A stretch of DNA of 64,000 bases from Methyloligella sp. (GCA_021604645.1 BQJJ01000015.1:1-64000); one strand, 5' to 3'. Shown: positions 45,863 through 55,423, counted from the first letter of the stretch. Notes: generated by a model from the letters alone, not told the origin. Numbers and translations are program-made.

Positions 45863-46894
45863 TTATTTGCTTGGAACGTAAACAGCGCCCCAAGGGTAAC
45901 GTCCAACTTTAATAGATTTAACAACTTTTAATGTCGATAAATCAACAACTGAAACATCGCCTGAAACTCCATTTGTTGTATACATCTGCTTACCATCTGG
46001 TGTCATAGCCATATGCCAAACACGGCGACCAACAAGCAGGTATTTAGTCACTTTAAATGTTTCTGTATCAACAACAGCAACGCGGTTTGAAGGGCCAAGC
46101 GCCACAAAGGCTAGCTTGCCATCTTTAGAAAAACGAATACCAACAGGTTGCACACGGTCTTTTGCAATGCCGGCAACCTCAAAATTGATCTTTGTCACTT
46201 CGCTTTTGTCAGCAACATTGAAAACACTCACAGTGCCGCCAATTTCAGCTGAAACCCAAAGACGCTTGCCATCTTTCGTAAACTCAGCATGGCGAGGACG
46301 TTGGTCGACAAGAGAGTTGTGCTCAAGTACCAATTTTTCAACATTGATCCAGTGTACGAAATTTGTTGTCTCTGATGTTGTGATAGCCCATTTGCCATCT
46401 GGGCTCACAGCCATACCTTCCGGTTCAATGCCCACATCAATTTGTGCAACGACTGTTTTTTTCTGTGTGTCGACAACAGTGGTAATCGCATCATCTTCAT
46501 TTGCAATAAATAAAAGACGGTTATTAGGATGCAAGGCGAATTGCTCAGGGTCTAAACCAGAAGGCAATTCATGCAAAATCTTATCAGTTGCAACATCCAT
46601 CACCTGAACAGTGTCAGAGTCAGACGCGCAAATGAACAAATGTTTGCCATCCTTAGAAAGAGTGATGCCACGTGGTCTGTCACCAACAGGAATGGTTTTA
46701 ATAACTTCTAATGTCTTAGTGTCGATAACACTTAATGTGTCGTCTTTTTCATTTGTGACATAAATTTTACCGGCATGAGCGGATGTTACAAAAGAGGTTT
46801 GTAAGCTTACTGCGCCTAAAGCCATCAATGCGGTAAATGCCAGTTTCGGGGCAGCTTTACCTACACCTTTACTCATGGCTTTAATTAGTCTCAT
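45863..46894 (-). CDS. PQQ-dependent catabolism-associated beta-propeller protein
   Basis: A 343-residue exported protein. The signal peptide (about 1-41, ending TSAHA) is followed by seven YVTN-type blades (KIYVTNEKDDTLSVIDTKT, GKHLFICASDSDTVQVMD and others). It matches TIGR03866, which travels with the ABC genes beside it. Role unknown, perhaps periplasmic scaffolding or sensing. I start at the ATG 46894 because AAGGAGAG lies 6 bases upstream. An upstream in-frame start at 46915 has none. Terminator at 45814. Confidence 0.9.
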   Translation of the reverse strand: MRLIKAMSKGVGKAAPKLAFTALMALGAVSLQTSFVTSAHAGKIYVTNEKDDTLSVIDTKTLEVIKTIPVGDRPRGITLSKDGKHLFICASDSDTVQVMDVATDKILHELPSGLDPEQFALHPNNRLLFIANEDDAITTVVDTQKKTVVAQIDVGIEPEGMAVSPDGKWAITTSETTNFVHWINVEKLVLEHNSLVDQRPRHAEFTKDGKRLWVSAEIGGTVSVFNVADKSEVTKINFEVAGIAKDRVQPVGIRFSKDGKLAFVALGPSNRVAVVDTETFKVTKYLLVGRRVWHMAMTPDGKQMYTTNGVSGDVSVVDLSTLKVVKSIKVGRYPWGAVYVPSK

Positions 46895-47015
46895 GTAAAC
46901 TCTCCTTATTTTCAAGTGACTAAATAGTTTTAAACTTCAGTGTATCAATCTTCGCCAGAAACGAGGTTCTAAACGAGGGCAGAAAAGAAGGCCAAAAGAG
47001 GGCCAAAATAGGGAA

Positions 47016-47047
47016 GGGCGGGCAACGATGAGGACGTTGCCCCGCCC
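47016..47047 (-). terminator. Hairpin terminator of the ABC binding-protein gene
   Basis: GGGCGGGCAACG pairs with CGTTGCCCCGCCC over a 7-base loop. On the minus strand it is followed by a modest T-containing tail (TTCCCTATTTT). Confidence 0.55.
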
Positions 47048-47081
47048 AAGGACATATGCACAAAAACACATGTTCAGAAAC

Positions 47082-48290
47082 TTATGATTGAACCCGGCAC
47101 TTAGCTTGTCCTTCATCAATACCAAGTGTATCAAGTTCAGTTTTAGGATGAAGAAACCCTTCAATAGGAGAAAGCTTGATCACAGCACCTCCCGCATGAA
47201 TTAGAGGTATAGTTTGGCGCATTTGACCAGACCAAGGGCGATAGCTCATAGAGCGTCCTTTAAACATGGCCAGACGAATTTTAGGTCCCAAAATATAATC
47301 TTTTAGTGTGGGAATTTCTGTTGTTTTGAGGCGAGTAACACCTTCTGCAACAGTTCGAATAGCCGTCCAGGAGGCATAATCTTTTTGTGCCATAGGGCGA
47401 GTGGCCAGTTTTCTAAAGCGGCTTTGCAACTGAGCAGCACCCCATTGCTCAACAACACGGTGCCAAGCAACAGGCTCAATACCGTGACTACCTACAATAG
47501 GGCGTGGCAACCACGTGTGATATGAAACATACTGTCCAAAATCTTTCACTTCATCAGCAATAAAGACCACATCATAATCAGAGCCCTGTGTGAAACTAGG
47601 CACTTCAGCCGCTGCATTGCGGCGCATATCAGCCCCTTCAGCCCATTTTTTATCAGTCACAATTTTTAAACGGAACTTCTTAGCTGAAATTCTGAATTGC
47701 TCAGCAAATTCTTTATCACCTCTTTTAAGCCCTTCAATGAGGAACACTTTTTTCCAGTTCTTTTTTATAAGAAACTGAGAAAGTCCGTCCGTAAGCATAC
47801 GGCGACTAGGGATTGTATGAAGCAAATTCGGTCTGCATTTATTAATACGAAGATCAGTATTGAGAGAACCCGCGTTGAAGACTAGCCTCTCTTTGGCAAG
47901 AGGGTGGTCAGTTAACTGAAGTAACTTGTCAGCACTAAGGTTGGCGACAACAAATTTGTTCGGATATTTTTTCAAGGCCTCATCAAGTCTAGCTTTGAAA
48001 TCTTCGTTATGAGCAATAACGACTTCATCCATTTTATAGGTGTGTTTTAAGAAACGACCGGTGGTATTGTTGTCTTTGATGCCTAATTGGGCGCCAAGTA
48101 AACCATCGTCTTCTGGTGGCGCAACTAAATTAGATAATGTAGCAGGGCGTTTTTCCTTGCTCTCAATATAAAGGAACTCAATGGAGAGCTCTTTAGCACT
48201 AGCAATGCTGCCTAAAAAGGCTGTTGCAGTAAAAGTGAATAGCGTAACTAGACTAACTAATTTGACAGCTTTGGTGACAAGAAACTTCAT
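47082..48290 (-). CDS. ABC substrate-binding protein, PQQ alcohol dehydrogenase-associated
   Basis: A 402-residue periplasmic-binding-protein-like protein. Signal peptide about 1-32 (LFTFTATAFLGSIASA), then a type 1 periplasmic fold (VVANLSADKLLQL, KNWKKVFLIEGLKRGDKEFA, YDVVFIADE). It matches TIGR03863. I start at the ATG 48290 because the signal peptide begins there. A frame open to 48332 would add 14 uncharged residues with no better SD. It is divergent from the c550 gene across 436 bases and belongs with the propeller and ABC genes. Confidence 0.87.
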   Translation of the reverse strand: MKFLVTKAVKLVSLVTLFTFTATAFLGSIASAKELSIEFLYIESKEKRPATLSNLVAPPEDDGLLGAQLGIKDNNTTGRFLKHTYKMDEVVIAHNEDFKARLDEALKKYPNKFVVANLSADKLLQLTDHPLAKERLVFNAGSLNTDLRINKCRPNLLHTIPSRRMLTDGLSQFLIKKNWKKVFLIEGLKRGDKEFAEQFRISAKKFRLKIVTDKKWAEGADMRRNAAAEVPSFTQGSDYDVVFIADEVKDFGQYVSYHTWLPRPIVGSHGIEPVAWHRVVEQWGAAQLQSRFRKLATRPMAQKDYASWTAIRTVAEGVTRLKTTEIPTLKDYILGPKIRLAMFKGRSMSYRPWSGQMRQTIPLIHAGGAVIKLSPIEGFLHPKTELDTLGIDEGQAKCRVQS

Positions 48291-48726
48291 ACTCGACTTA
48301 CTCTCCCCATTATACATAAATTTTAGCTCCAATCCGGATCGCTATGAAACGATATAGAAAGGATAAAGTCATCACAAGTTAGATCGTCATATACAAAACT
48401 AACAGCAACTATTGAGAAAGTTATGAGAGAAAAATGAGGTTAGACGAAAGAACAAGGGAAAAATTAAGCATTAAGATCAATAGTTCCAGTCAATTTTTCA
48501 ACATATATCATATATAAGATTTAATTAATGAACTATGTTTTTAATTTAAGAAAATAGATATGTAATAAGGAGATAAAGCGTCTTCTTATTTGTTAACTCT
48601 TATTAATAAAAACATCATAAAGTAAAAATAAGTGCACTAAAGCACAATTTAGAGCGGCGCATTGTTTGACTATGTTGCGTCTCGGGTATGCGGGGCCTTA
48701 GAACCACGCCAAGGGAGAAGAAATAT
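48291..48726. other. Divergent promoter region of the PQQ-associated module
   Basis: 436 bases between the binding-protein and cytochrome genes, very AT-rich. It must drive both directions. I found no convincing palindrome. AGGGAGAAG precedes the cytochrome ATG. Confidence 0.35.
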
Positions 48727-49242
48727 ATGCAAATTGCTAGATTAGGCATTGCTTCATTTGTAATGATAGTAGGAATTTTAGGTTTTTCATCATTAGGCTT
48801 TAGCCACGGTGACGTAACACCTCAGGCAGTAGATACAGCTGGTATCACGCCATTGGGTAAAGACTGGCTAGTAGAAAACCCATTTACTAAAAAGACAAAA
48901 CCAAAAGAAATCAAGCGGATCATCGAAGTTGGTTGTACAGCTTACAACCAAAACTGTGCACGTTGTCACGGGTTAGGTGTTGTATCAGGCGGTACAGCTC
49001 CAGATCTACGTTATCTTGAAAAAGATGCATATGGTGATGAATGGTTTATCAGCCGTGTTCGTAAAGGTTACCACCAAAATGGCACAACAAAGATGCCAGC
49101 TTTTGAAGGTTTAATGCCTCAAGAGGCTATGTGGGCTCTTCGCGCTTATATCAACATCCGTCCAGAAGATGATGATGAAGCCGCTGTAAAAGGCACAGGC
49201 GGAAGTTGTGCAGAACTTGATTTTGATAAGATCTTAAAATAA
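48727..49242 (+). CDS. pedF: Cytochrome c-550, PedF family
   Basis: A 171-residue periplasmic electron carrier for PQQ alcohol dehydrogenases. The signal peptide (about 1-28, ending GFS before HGDVTPQAVD) is followed by the family motif NPFTKK, a single heme site CARCH preceded by AYNQN, and the axial Met region TTKMPAFEG. SCAELDFDKI at the end is also typical. I start at the ATG 48727 because AGGGAGAAG lies about 8 bases upstream. The 48688 start lacks one. The cognate dehydrogenase gene is not in the window. Confidence 0.9.
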   Translation: MQIARLGIASFVMIVGILGFSSLGFSHGDVTPQAVDTAGITPLGKDWLVENPFTKKTKPKEIKRIIEVGCTAYNQNCARCHGLGVVSGGTAPDLRYLEKDAYGDEWFISRVRKGYHQNGTTKMPAFEGLMPQEAMWALRAYINIRPEDDDEAAVKGTGGSCAELDFDKILK

Positions 49243-49246
49243 ATTG

Positions 49247-50146
49247 ATGCTTATGATTAGGTTCCTGAAAAGAAACAAAAAAATGCAAGCAGGCTTCACC
49301 CTGCTTGCATTTTTTTTTATTGCGCTTTCATTCTGCCTAACGGCAGGTAAGGTGTCCGCCCGTCCTTTGGACGATGTTATTGAATCAAAATACATTCGTA
49401 TCTTTGTCTATGAAAACTTCCCACCATATTCATATATGGATAAAAATAAAAAGATGGTTGGGGTAGATGTTGAGATCGCCGAAAAATTAGCTGAAATGCT
49501 CGGCGTCAGGCTTGATCTTTTTGTTCGCGGTGCTGATGAAACCGTTGATGATGATCTTCGCAACAATGTCTGGAAAGGTCATTACATAGATAGCCGTATA
49601 GCAGATGTAATGATGCACGTCCCAGTAGATGATGAATTGCGCAAGAGAAACCAACTCACTGTAATTACCGGCAGGTACTATACTGAACGTATGGCACTTT
49701 TGTCAGATCCTGAAAAAGTTGGCCGCTCTGAAACTTTAGCTCCTTTTCTCAGTGCTAAAATCGGCGTTGAATTAGATACATTGGGAGATTTTTATCTCTC
49801 GTCTCCAACAACTTTAGGCGGTAGATTAAGAGCCAATGCTGCTCGTTATAAAGATTTTGCGAGAGCAATGGCAGGCTTAAGAGCTGGTGAAGTGGCAGGT
49901 TTAATGGGACCAAGAGGTCAGTTAGAAGCCGCTATTAAGGGCTTGAAAAAAGAATATCTAATCTCAAGTCCACCATTTCCTGGCATGAGTAAACCCCGAT
50001 GGGATATTGGTGTCGCGATTAATCATGATAGCCGTGACCTTGCCTATGAAATAAGTGACAAACTCTTAGAGTTACGCAAATCAGGTGAGCTTAAAAAAAT
50101 CTTCAATAAATATGGCTTGAGCTACTACAAAGATTTTCTCGATTAA
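49247..50146 (+). CDS. Quinoprotein dehydrogenase-associated substrate-binding protein (MoxJ-like)
   Basis: A 299-residue periplasmic solute-binding protein of the family usually found with PQQ dehydrogenases (MoxJ/XoxJ-like). Signal peptide about 1-38 (FFFIALSFCLTAGKVSA), then YIRIFVYENFPPYSYMDKN and VGVDVEIAEKLAEMLGV. MoxJ proteins are thought to aid dehydrogenase maturation rather than transport. It follows the cytochrome gene after only 4 bases, so the two are one operon. Start choice between 49247 and 49253 is open. A bidirectional terminator follows. Confidence 0.87.
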   Translation: MLMIRFLKRNKKMQAGFTLLAFFFIALSFCLTAGKVSARPLDDVIESKYIRIFVYENFPPYSYMDKNKKMVGVDVEIAEKLAEMLGVRLDLFVRGADETVDDDLRNNVWKGHYIDSRIADVMMHVPVDDELRKRNQLTVITGRYYTERMALLSDPEKVGRSETLAPFLSAKIGVELDTLGDFYLSSPTTLGGRLRANAARYKDFARAMAGLRAGEVAGLMGPRGQLEAAIKGLKKEYLISSPPFPGMSKPRWDIGVAINHDSRDLAYEISDKLLELRKSGELKKIFNKYGLSYYKDFLD

Positions 50147-50175
50147 GAATTTAAGCATTTGAGAAAAATAAAGAT

Positions 50176-50214
50176 AAAAAAACGCCCTGATAAATTTTAT
50201 CAGGGCGTTTTTTT
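50176..50214. terminator. Bidirectional intrinsic terminator
   Basis: AACGCCCTGATAAA pairs perfectly with TTTATCAGGGCGTT, with an A-run before and a T-run after. It serves both the MoxJ-like gene (plus) and the RND permease gene (minus). Confidence 0.9.
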
Positions 50215-50233
50215 ATGAATTAAATTCATAAAA

Positions 50234-53200
50234 TTAATTACGACCAGCTATCAGCTTAGACTTAGGTAAAGTGCCAGTAAGTTTTGGCCAAATCTCCGTT
50301 CTGAATATGGTTGGAAATGCTAGCATTACAGGCGTCAGGATCAGAGTGATAATCGTCGCAAACCCAAGACCAAAGATAATAGCAGTTGAAAGTTGCACCC
50401 ACCAAATAGAGGTAATTGAGCCAAACTGCACGGAATGATCAAAGAAATCCAAATTGATCTGAAGCGCCATGGGTAACAAACCACAAATGGTCGTGATGGT
50501 AGTTAATAGCACAGGCCGCAATCTCTGCGCTGCAGCTCTTAGAGAGGCATCAATCGGGCTAATACCAAGTTCCATCAAACGATTATAAGTGTCGATCAGA
50601 ACAATAGAGTTGTTCACGACAATCCCAGCAAGCGCTACAACCCCCGTTCCTGTCATAATGATAGAAAAGGTTTGCCCTGTTACAATCATACCAAGAAGCA
50701 CACCAATAACCGACATCACCACAGTCGAGAGAGTAAGGAAGGTTTGATAAAAACTATTAAATTGGGTTAGCAAGATAATAAACATAATGAAGAGAGCACC
50801 GATCATTGCTTTACCAAGAAAGGCACCGGCTTCTTGTTGTTCTTCATCAGCCCCGCGAAACCTAAACCGCACACCTTGAGGCCAATTTTGAGACTTTATC
50901 CATTTATCAAGCTCTTGAACTTTTTCATTGCCGTTAACGCCAGTTTTAACCGCAGCTTTAATGGTCGTTACAAAGTTGCCATCCTTGCGAATAATGCTAT
51001 TCACTTTGGGCGCCGGAGATCTGGTAACAAAATTTTCAATGGGCACAAGACCATTGGTTGTTCGTAACCGTAACCCATCCAAACCATCAAGTGTCCGCTC
51101 ATTGCGAGGAAGGCGCGCTCTGATATCAACCTCATCTTCCGAATTATCAGGGCGATATTGCGCTATGAGAAATCCATTGGTGACAAGCTGAATAAGCCCG
51201 CCAACAGATGCCACATCAGCGCCAAATCGTCCGGCTTCCTTTCTATCAACTTCCAAGACCCATTCAATTCCAGGTAGAGGCCGAGTATCTTCAATGTCTC
51301 GCAAACCTTCCATAGTAGTACTCATGTGAGAATTTATTTTTGAGATTACATCATAAACTTGAGGTCGTGAGGGCCCATAAACTTCAAGCTTAATTGCTTT
51401 GCCAGTTGGGGGGCCATCTTCACGTTTGCGAACTTCAATTTTAATGCCTGCAATATCTTTTGTGCGTTGTCTTAATTCTTCAAGGATAACCTTGCCGGGC
51501 CGCCTTGTCGCAAAATCGGCTAGCTCAATTGTCAAAAGCCCAACTTGATCAAGCGGAGCGTCGGTAACACCAGAGCCAAGTTCTGGCCCGCTACCGCTAC
51601 CACCGGTTGTTGTGAATACGGAGGCAATCCCTTTCACATTGAGAGCGATATCTTCGACTTCACGAACCAAAGCTAGTTCTTCTTGTGCTGAGATATTGCC
51701 TCTTGCGGAAATGAAAACCAAAGCCTGCTCAGGTTCCGTATCAACAAAAAACTCAACCCCATTATTCACTTTGCCAAAAACCGCAAAGACACCATACATA
51801 AGGGCAAAGGAGACAAAGAGCACCTTAAAGGGGTGGTGAATAAGGCGCTGTGCAAAACGAACATAAAGCCCTGAGAAACCAGGGACTTCTTTGTAGTCCA
51901 TCTGCTGGCCGCCAGAGAGTTTTTTTGCTAATTCAGTCTGCGATGGATCAGAAACATTTTTACCAAACAAAGATCCAAGCGCTGGTAAAAAGATCATCGC
52001 TGTCAAAAGAGAGGCGGTGAGCACAAAGATAACAGTGAGCGGTAAGTAGCTCATAAATTTACCAGAAACCCCTGGCCAAAATAACAGAGGTAAGAAAGCG
52101 GCGAGTGTTGTTGCCGTAGAAGACGTCACCGGCCAGAACATACGTTTGGCAGCAAGAATATAAGCCTCTTTACGTGCAAGTCCTTCAGCCATTTTCCTGT
52201 CAGCATATTCAACAACAACAATGGCACCATCAACCAAAATACCAACTGTGAGCACCATGCCAAACATCAGCATCATATTCACCGTTAATCCCATAACACC
52301 GATGAGCAGAAAACCTGTCATAAAACTAGCTGGAATTGAGAGGCCAACAAGCAAGCCAGAGCGAAGGCCAAGCGTGGCCACAACCACAATCATCACAAGT
52401 AAGATAGCTGAAATAATCGAAGCTTGAAGAGAGCCAATAACTTCAAAAATGAACTTTGATTGATCAAGCGCAAAATCAATTTTGACAGTCGATGGCCAGT
52501 CTTTAGTAAACTTGGCCACAACTTCTCGAACCTTAATGTTGTTTTGAATGATGTTCGTGCCCTTGCGTTTGACAACAGAAAGAGCAAGGGCAGGCTTGCC
52601 ATTGTAGCGACTAAAACTGGTCGCATCCTTAAAGGTGCGGCGTATGAGGGCCACGTCATTTAGCGTTACATCCCCGTCTTTGCCGGTTTTCAAGGGGATG
52701 TTAAACACGTCTTCTTTTGTGCGAATAAGTCCAGGCACTTTCACATTAAAACGACCAGCACCACGGTCTAATTGTCCTGCAGTGATCAGTTGGTTGTTGC
52801 TTGTAAGTCGCTGCCCTAAAACTTTCGGGTCAATCTCATATGCCTCTAACCGGGTCGGGTCAATGAGCACTTCCAAGAGTTCTTCTCTATGGCCTGATAA
52901 TTTAGCTTCGAGAACTGTTGGTATGGCCTCAAGTTCATTTTGTAATTTCTTAGCCATGTTAAAAAGTGTGCGCTCGGGCACATCGCCAGAAAGGGTGACG
53001 ATAATGGTTGGAAACAAACTAAAGTTAAATTCGTCGACAATCGGTTCTTCAGCGTCAGTTGGCAGTTCAGCTTTCGCCTTATCGACTTTCTCACGAAAAT
53101 TAACACCAGCTTTCGCTAAGTCCATGTCAATTTGGAATTCACCAATCAGGGTAGCGTAGCCTTGGCCCGCAATAGCTGTGAGCTCTTTCAAGCCTTCAAG

Positions 53201-53422
53201 AGAGCGCAATTCTGTTTCCATCGGCTTGACAAGAAGGCGCTCAGAATCTTCTGGTGAAATGCCTTGCAATATAATCGTCGCTGAGAAAACCGGCACATCA
53301 ATATCCGGGTCCGCTTCTTTCGGAATTGAGATATAGGTCGAAATCCCGGCCAAAATCATAACCACCATGAGGGTTAAAACAGTTTTCGGGCGGTTCAGAA
53401 TTGTCTCAAGAATTGTGTTCAT
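50234..53422 (-). CDS. RND-family efflux permease
   Basis: A 1062-residue inner-membrane proton antiporter subunit with 12 predicted helices in two repeats and two large periplasmic loops. N-terminal TM1 and IPKEADPDIDVPVFSATI are typical of the AcrB-like superfamily. The TM4 proton-relay motif is GILVDGAIVVVEYADR: Asp398 is kept and the second Asp of AcrB is Gly399. The TM10 Lys of AcrB is Asn (GIVVNNSIVLID). It forms an operon with a membrane fusion protein and a PadR regulator. No outer-membrane channel gene is adjacent. Substrate unknown. Confidence 0.93.
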   Translation of the reverse strand: MNTILETILNRPKTVLTLMVVMILAGISTYISIPKEADPDIDVPVFSATIILQGISPEDSERLLVKPMETELRSLEGLKELTAIAGQGYATLIGEFQIDMDLAKAGVNFREKVDKAKAELPTDAEEPIVDEFNFSLFPTIIVTLSGDVPERTLFNMAKKLQNELEAIPTVLEAKLSGHREELLEVLIDPTRLEAYEIDPKVLGQRLTSNNQLITAGQLDRGAGRFNVKVPGLIRTKEDVFNIPLKTGKDGDVTLNDVALIRRTFKDATSFSRYNGKPALALSVVKRKGTNIIQNNIKVREVVAKFTKDWPSTVKIDFALDQSKFIFEVIGSLQASIISAILLVMIVVVATLGLRSGLLVGLSIPASFMTGFLLIGVMGLTVNMMLMFGMVLTVGILVDGAIVVVEYADRKMAEGLARKEAYILAAKRMFWPVTSSTATTLAAFLPLLFWPGVSGKFMSYLPLTVIFVLTASLLTAMIFLPALGSLFGKNVSDPSQTELAKKLSGGQQMDYKEVPGFSGLYVRFAQRLIHHPFKVLFVSFALMYGVFAVFGKVNNGVEFFVDTEPEQALVFISARGNISAQEELALVREVEDIALNVKGIASVFTTTGGSGSGPELGSGVTDAPLDQVGLLTIELADFATRRPGKVILEELRQRTKDIAGIKIEVRKREDGPPTGKAIKLEVYGPSRPQVYDVISKINSHMSTTMEGLRDIEDTRPLPGIEWVLEVDRKEAGRFGADVASVGGLIQLVTNGFLIAQYRPDNSEDEVDIRARLPRNERTLDGLDGLRLRTTNGLVPIENFVTRSPAPKVNSIIRKDGNFVTTIKAAVKTGVNGNEKVQELDKWIKSQNWPQGVRFRFRGADEEQQEAGAFLGKAMIGALFIMFIILLTQFNSFYQTFLTLSTVVMSVIGVLLGMIVTGQTFSIIMTGTGVVALAGIVVNNSIVLIDTYNRLMELGISPIDASLRAAAQRLRPVLLTTITTICGLLPMALQINLDFFDHSVQFGSITSIWWVQLSTAIIFGLGFATIITLILTPVMLAFPTIFRTEIWPKLTGTLPKSKLIAGRN

Positions 53423-53501
53423 TGGTCAGTTCGCCATTTGCTCATTTACTCATGTAATCATCTGCTCATCAATTCATTAAATTATATGATGAGTGTTCTA
53501 T

Positions 53502-54707
53502 TCAGGATCCCGGAGTTCCTTTTGCATCAGGAGTGCTCTGCTTAAATTTTGTGTCTTGAACAGCTTCAACCTTCTGTCCGGCTTTCACAAAATCTTGGCC
53601 GACTGTAATTATTCTTTTAGTTGCCGGTAAGGCTTCAACCCAAATGCCGCTATCTTCTTCAGACAGAATTTTTACAGGTAAAAATTCAACATTACCCACG
53701 GGCGAGACTGCACGAACACCAACCTTCCCATTATCATTTAATGTAAGAATGCTAGGAGGTAGTTTCATGGCTTTTCTTGGAGCCAGAGGAATTTCTATAT
53801 CAGCAGTAACGCCGCTTTTCAGCAGCCCATCTTTATTCGGGATCAATAAATCAATACGAAAAGTCCGTGTTTCATTTTCTGCCCTGGCGGAAATAAAATG
53901 AATTTTTCCCTTAGCCGAAACACCCGTGACTAAATTAGCAACACCACTCATACCAGTTTTAAGTTTGCCAATATCTCTCTCTCGAACAGCCCCAATGACC
54001 ATTAGTGGATCTAAGGCAACCAGTGTGGCACAAGCCCCACCAACAGAGAGAAAACTACCGACCTTTGAAGGCAGCTGATCAATATAGCCATCAAATGGAG
54101 CCTTAATTTTAGTCCGTGCCAAATCAAGCTCAGCTCGTAGAAGGGTCGCCTTTGCCCGGTCCACAAGAGCTTTGTTCTGAAGAACTTTCAAACCAGCCGT
54201 ATGCCCGCGGCGCTCAAGGGTTTTCGAAGCTTTAAAGTCCGCTTCAGCTTGAGTAACCACAGCCTTGGCTTCTAAAAGAGCCGCCGTCCTCCCGCCATCT
54301 TCAAGGTGACAAATAAGGGTGTCTTTTTTAACAAAATCACCTTTTTCAACCTCAAGCTTCGTTATGAGACCCGCTGTTTCAGCCTTTAACTCAACTTGAT
54401 TGTCAGAAAGAGTGCGTCCACGTATGACGAGCTTTTCTGGATGTTCAACAACAGGAAATTCCGCCGTGCGCACACGAAAAGAAGTGCCTTCAGTCTTATC
54501 TCTTTTCGCCTTTTCAGCCAAACTCGGGCTTTCAGTCTTCAGAGAGCTTCCGCCCTTAAAATCTCCGGTCACGATCCAAGCTGCAATAAGTAATGTAAAA
54601 ATCAATGCCCACATAATGGAGGATGAAATTGTTACTTTTTTGGGCTTTGGTAGTTTAGAAGAAAGGGTTTGATCTTTTTTTGCGTCTGTTTGCTTATGAT
54701 CGGGCAT
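53502..54707 (-). CDS. Efflux RND periplasmic adaptor (HlyD/MFP family)
   Basis: A 401-residue adaptor that links the RND pump to an outer-membrane channel. One N-terminal membrane anchor (about 32-48, IMWALIFTLLIAAWIVTG), a barrel-sandwich lipoyl-like domain (VELKAETAGLITKLEVEKGDFVKKDTLICHLE), a helical hairpin (ALLEAKAVVTQAEADFKAS), the other lipoyl half (IKAPFDGYIDQLP) and a beta-barrel. I start at the ATG 54707 with GGAG 8 bases upstream, 20 bases past the padR stop. The longer frame to 54776 would overlap padR. Confidence 0.9.
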   Translation of the reverse strand: MPDHKQTDAKKDQTLSSKLPKPKKVTISSSIMWALIFTLLIAAWIVTGDFKGGSSLKTESPSLAEKAKRDKTEGTSFRVRTAEFPVVEHPEKLVIRGRTLSDNQVELKAETAGLITKLEVEKGDFVKKDTLICHLEDGGRTAALLEAKAVVTQAEADFKASKTLERRGHTAGLKVLQNKALVDRAKATLLRAELDLARTKIKAPFDGYIDQLPSKVGSFLSVGGACATLVALDPLMVIGAVRERDIGKLKTGMSGVANLVTGVSAKGKIHFISARAENETRTFRIDLLIPNKDGLLKSGVTADIEIPLAPRKAMKLPPSILTLNDNGKVGVRAVSPVGNVEFLPVKILSEEDSGIWVEALPATKRIITVGQDFVKAGQKVEAVQDTKFKQSTPDAKGTPGS

Positions 54708-54726
54708 CGCCCAGCTCCGCGTTAGG

Positions 54727-55275
54727 TTAATCTTTGTCTGAAAGGCTTTCTGTGGCTTCTTTTTGAGTGGTGTCAAAAGAAGCCAAATATTTTTTTAAAT
54801 AGTCAAGAACGGCTTTGTTCATCGCAACCCCATACCCAAGTGCAAAATGACTTGGGCCATGGTCACAACAATCATTGGCCTTTTCAAGGCTCTCTAGTGT
54901 GTCTCTTGTTTCAGCGATTTTACGAACCAATAATTTCCTAAAATCACTGGCAGGCATTTTATCTTGAAATAAGCTGTAAAAAAGAAATTCAGATTTAAAT
55001 CGGTCAGGACCAGGCTGTTTATTTAATGTTTCAAATAAGTGAACACGTCCCTTTTCCGTAATTGAATAAATCTTGCGTGGTGGTTTGCCATCAAGGGCTT
55101 CGTCAGTAAAGACAACAAACTCATCTTTGGTTAATTGAGAAAGTGCGGGGTATATCGAACCGTAATTTGCTTCACAAAAATGACTAAAATTCCCCTCTGC
55201 AGCAAGTTTACGGATGTCATATCCGGTCATTTGCGCAAAAGAAAGGATTCCAAGACATAGGGTGCGAACATTCAT
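54727..55275 (-). CDS. PadR family transcriptional regulator
   Basis: A 182-residue repressor. An N-terminal winged helix (TLCLGILSFAQMTGYDIRKLA, EANYGSIYPALSQLTKDEFV, GKPPRKIYSITEKGR) and a C-terminal dimerisation helix region (PASDFRKLLVRKIAETRDTLESLEKA) are clear. It is the first gene of a padR-adaptor-RND operon and probably represses it until a phenolic or drug ligand binds. The palindrome ATATATC-N5-GATATAT 236 bases upstream is a candidate site (inference). Weak SD. Confidence 0.9.
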   Translation of the reverse strand: MNVRTLCLGILSFAQMTGYDIRKLAAEGNFSHFCEANYGSIYPALSQLTKDEFVVFTDEALDGKPPRKIYSITEKGRVHLFETLNKQPGPDRFKSEFLFYSLFQDKMPASDFRKLLVRKIAETRDTLESLEKANDCCDHGPSHFALGYGVAMNKAVLDYLKKYLASFDTTQKEATESLSDKD

Positions 55276-55300
55276 CAGCTTGTTACAACTTAAATTCTAA

Positions 55301-55360
55301 AGCGTGTTGCGTAAAAGTGGGCACCGGTTTTACGAAAAACAACTCGCTTAAACAAAAAGA
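55301..55360 (+). repeat. Family C repeat, copy 1
   Basis: A 60-base unit starting AGCGTGTTGCGTAAAAGTGG, in which GTAAAA pairs with TTTTAC across ACCGG. It resembles interspersed palindromes common in Rhizobiales (motif AAAAGTGGG...CCGGTTTT). Confidence 0.7.
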
Positions 55361-55363
55361 TAG

Positions 55364-55423
55364 AGCGTGTTGCGTAAAAGTGGTTACCGGTTTTACGAAA
55401 AACAACTCGTATAAATAAAAAGA
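55364..55423 (+). repeat. Family C repeat, copy 2
   Basis: A second unit 63 bases after the first with few differences (TTACC for GCACC, TATAAA for CTTAAA). Confidence 0.7.

Noticed and set aside
48688-48726. N-terminal extension of the c550 gene
   Set aside because: The extension lacks an SD, while AGGGAGAAG stands before the ATG at 48727, where the signal peptide begins.
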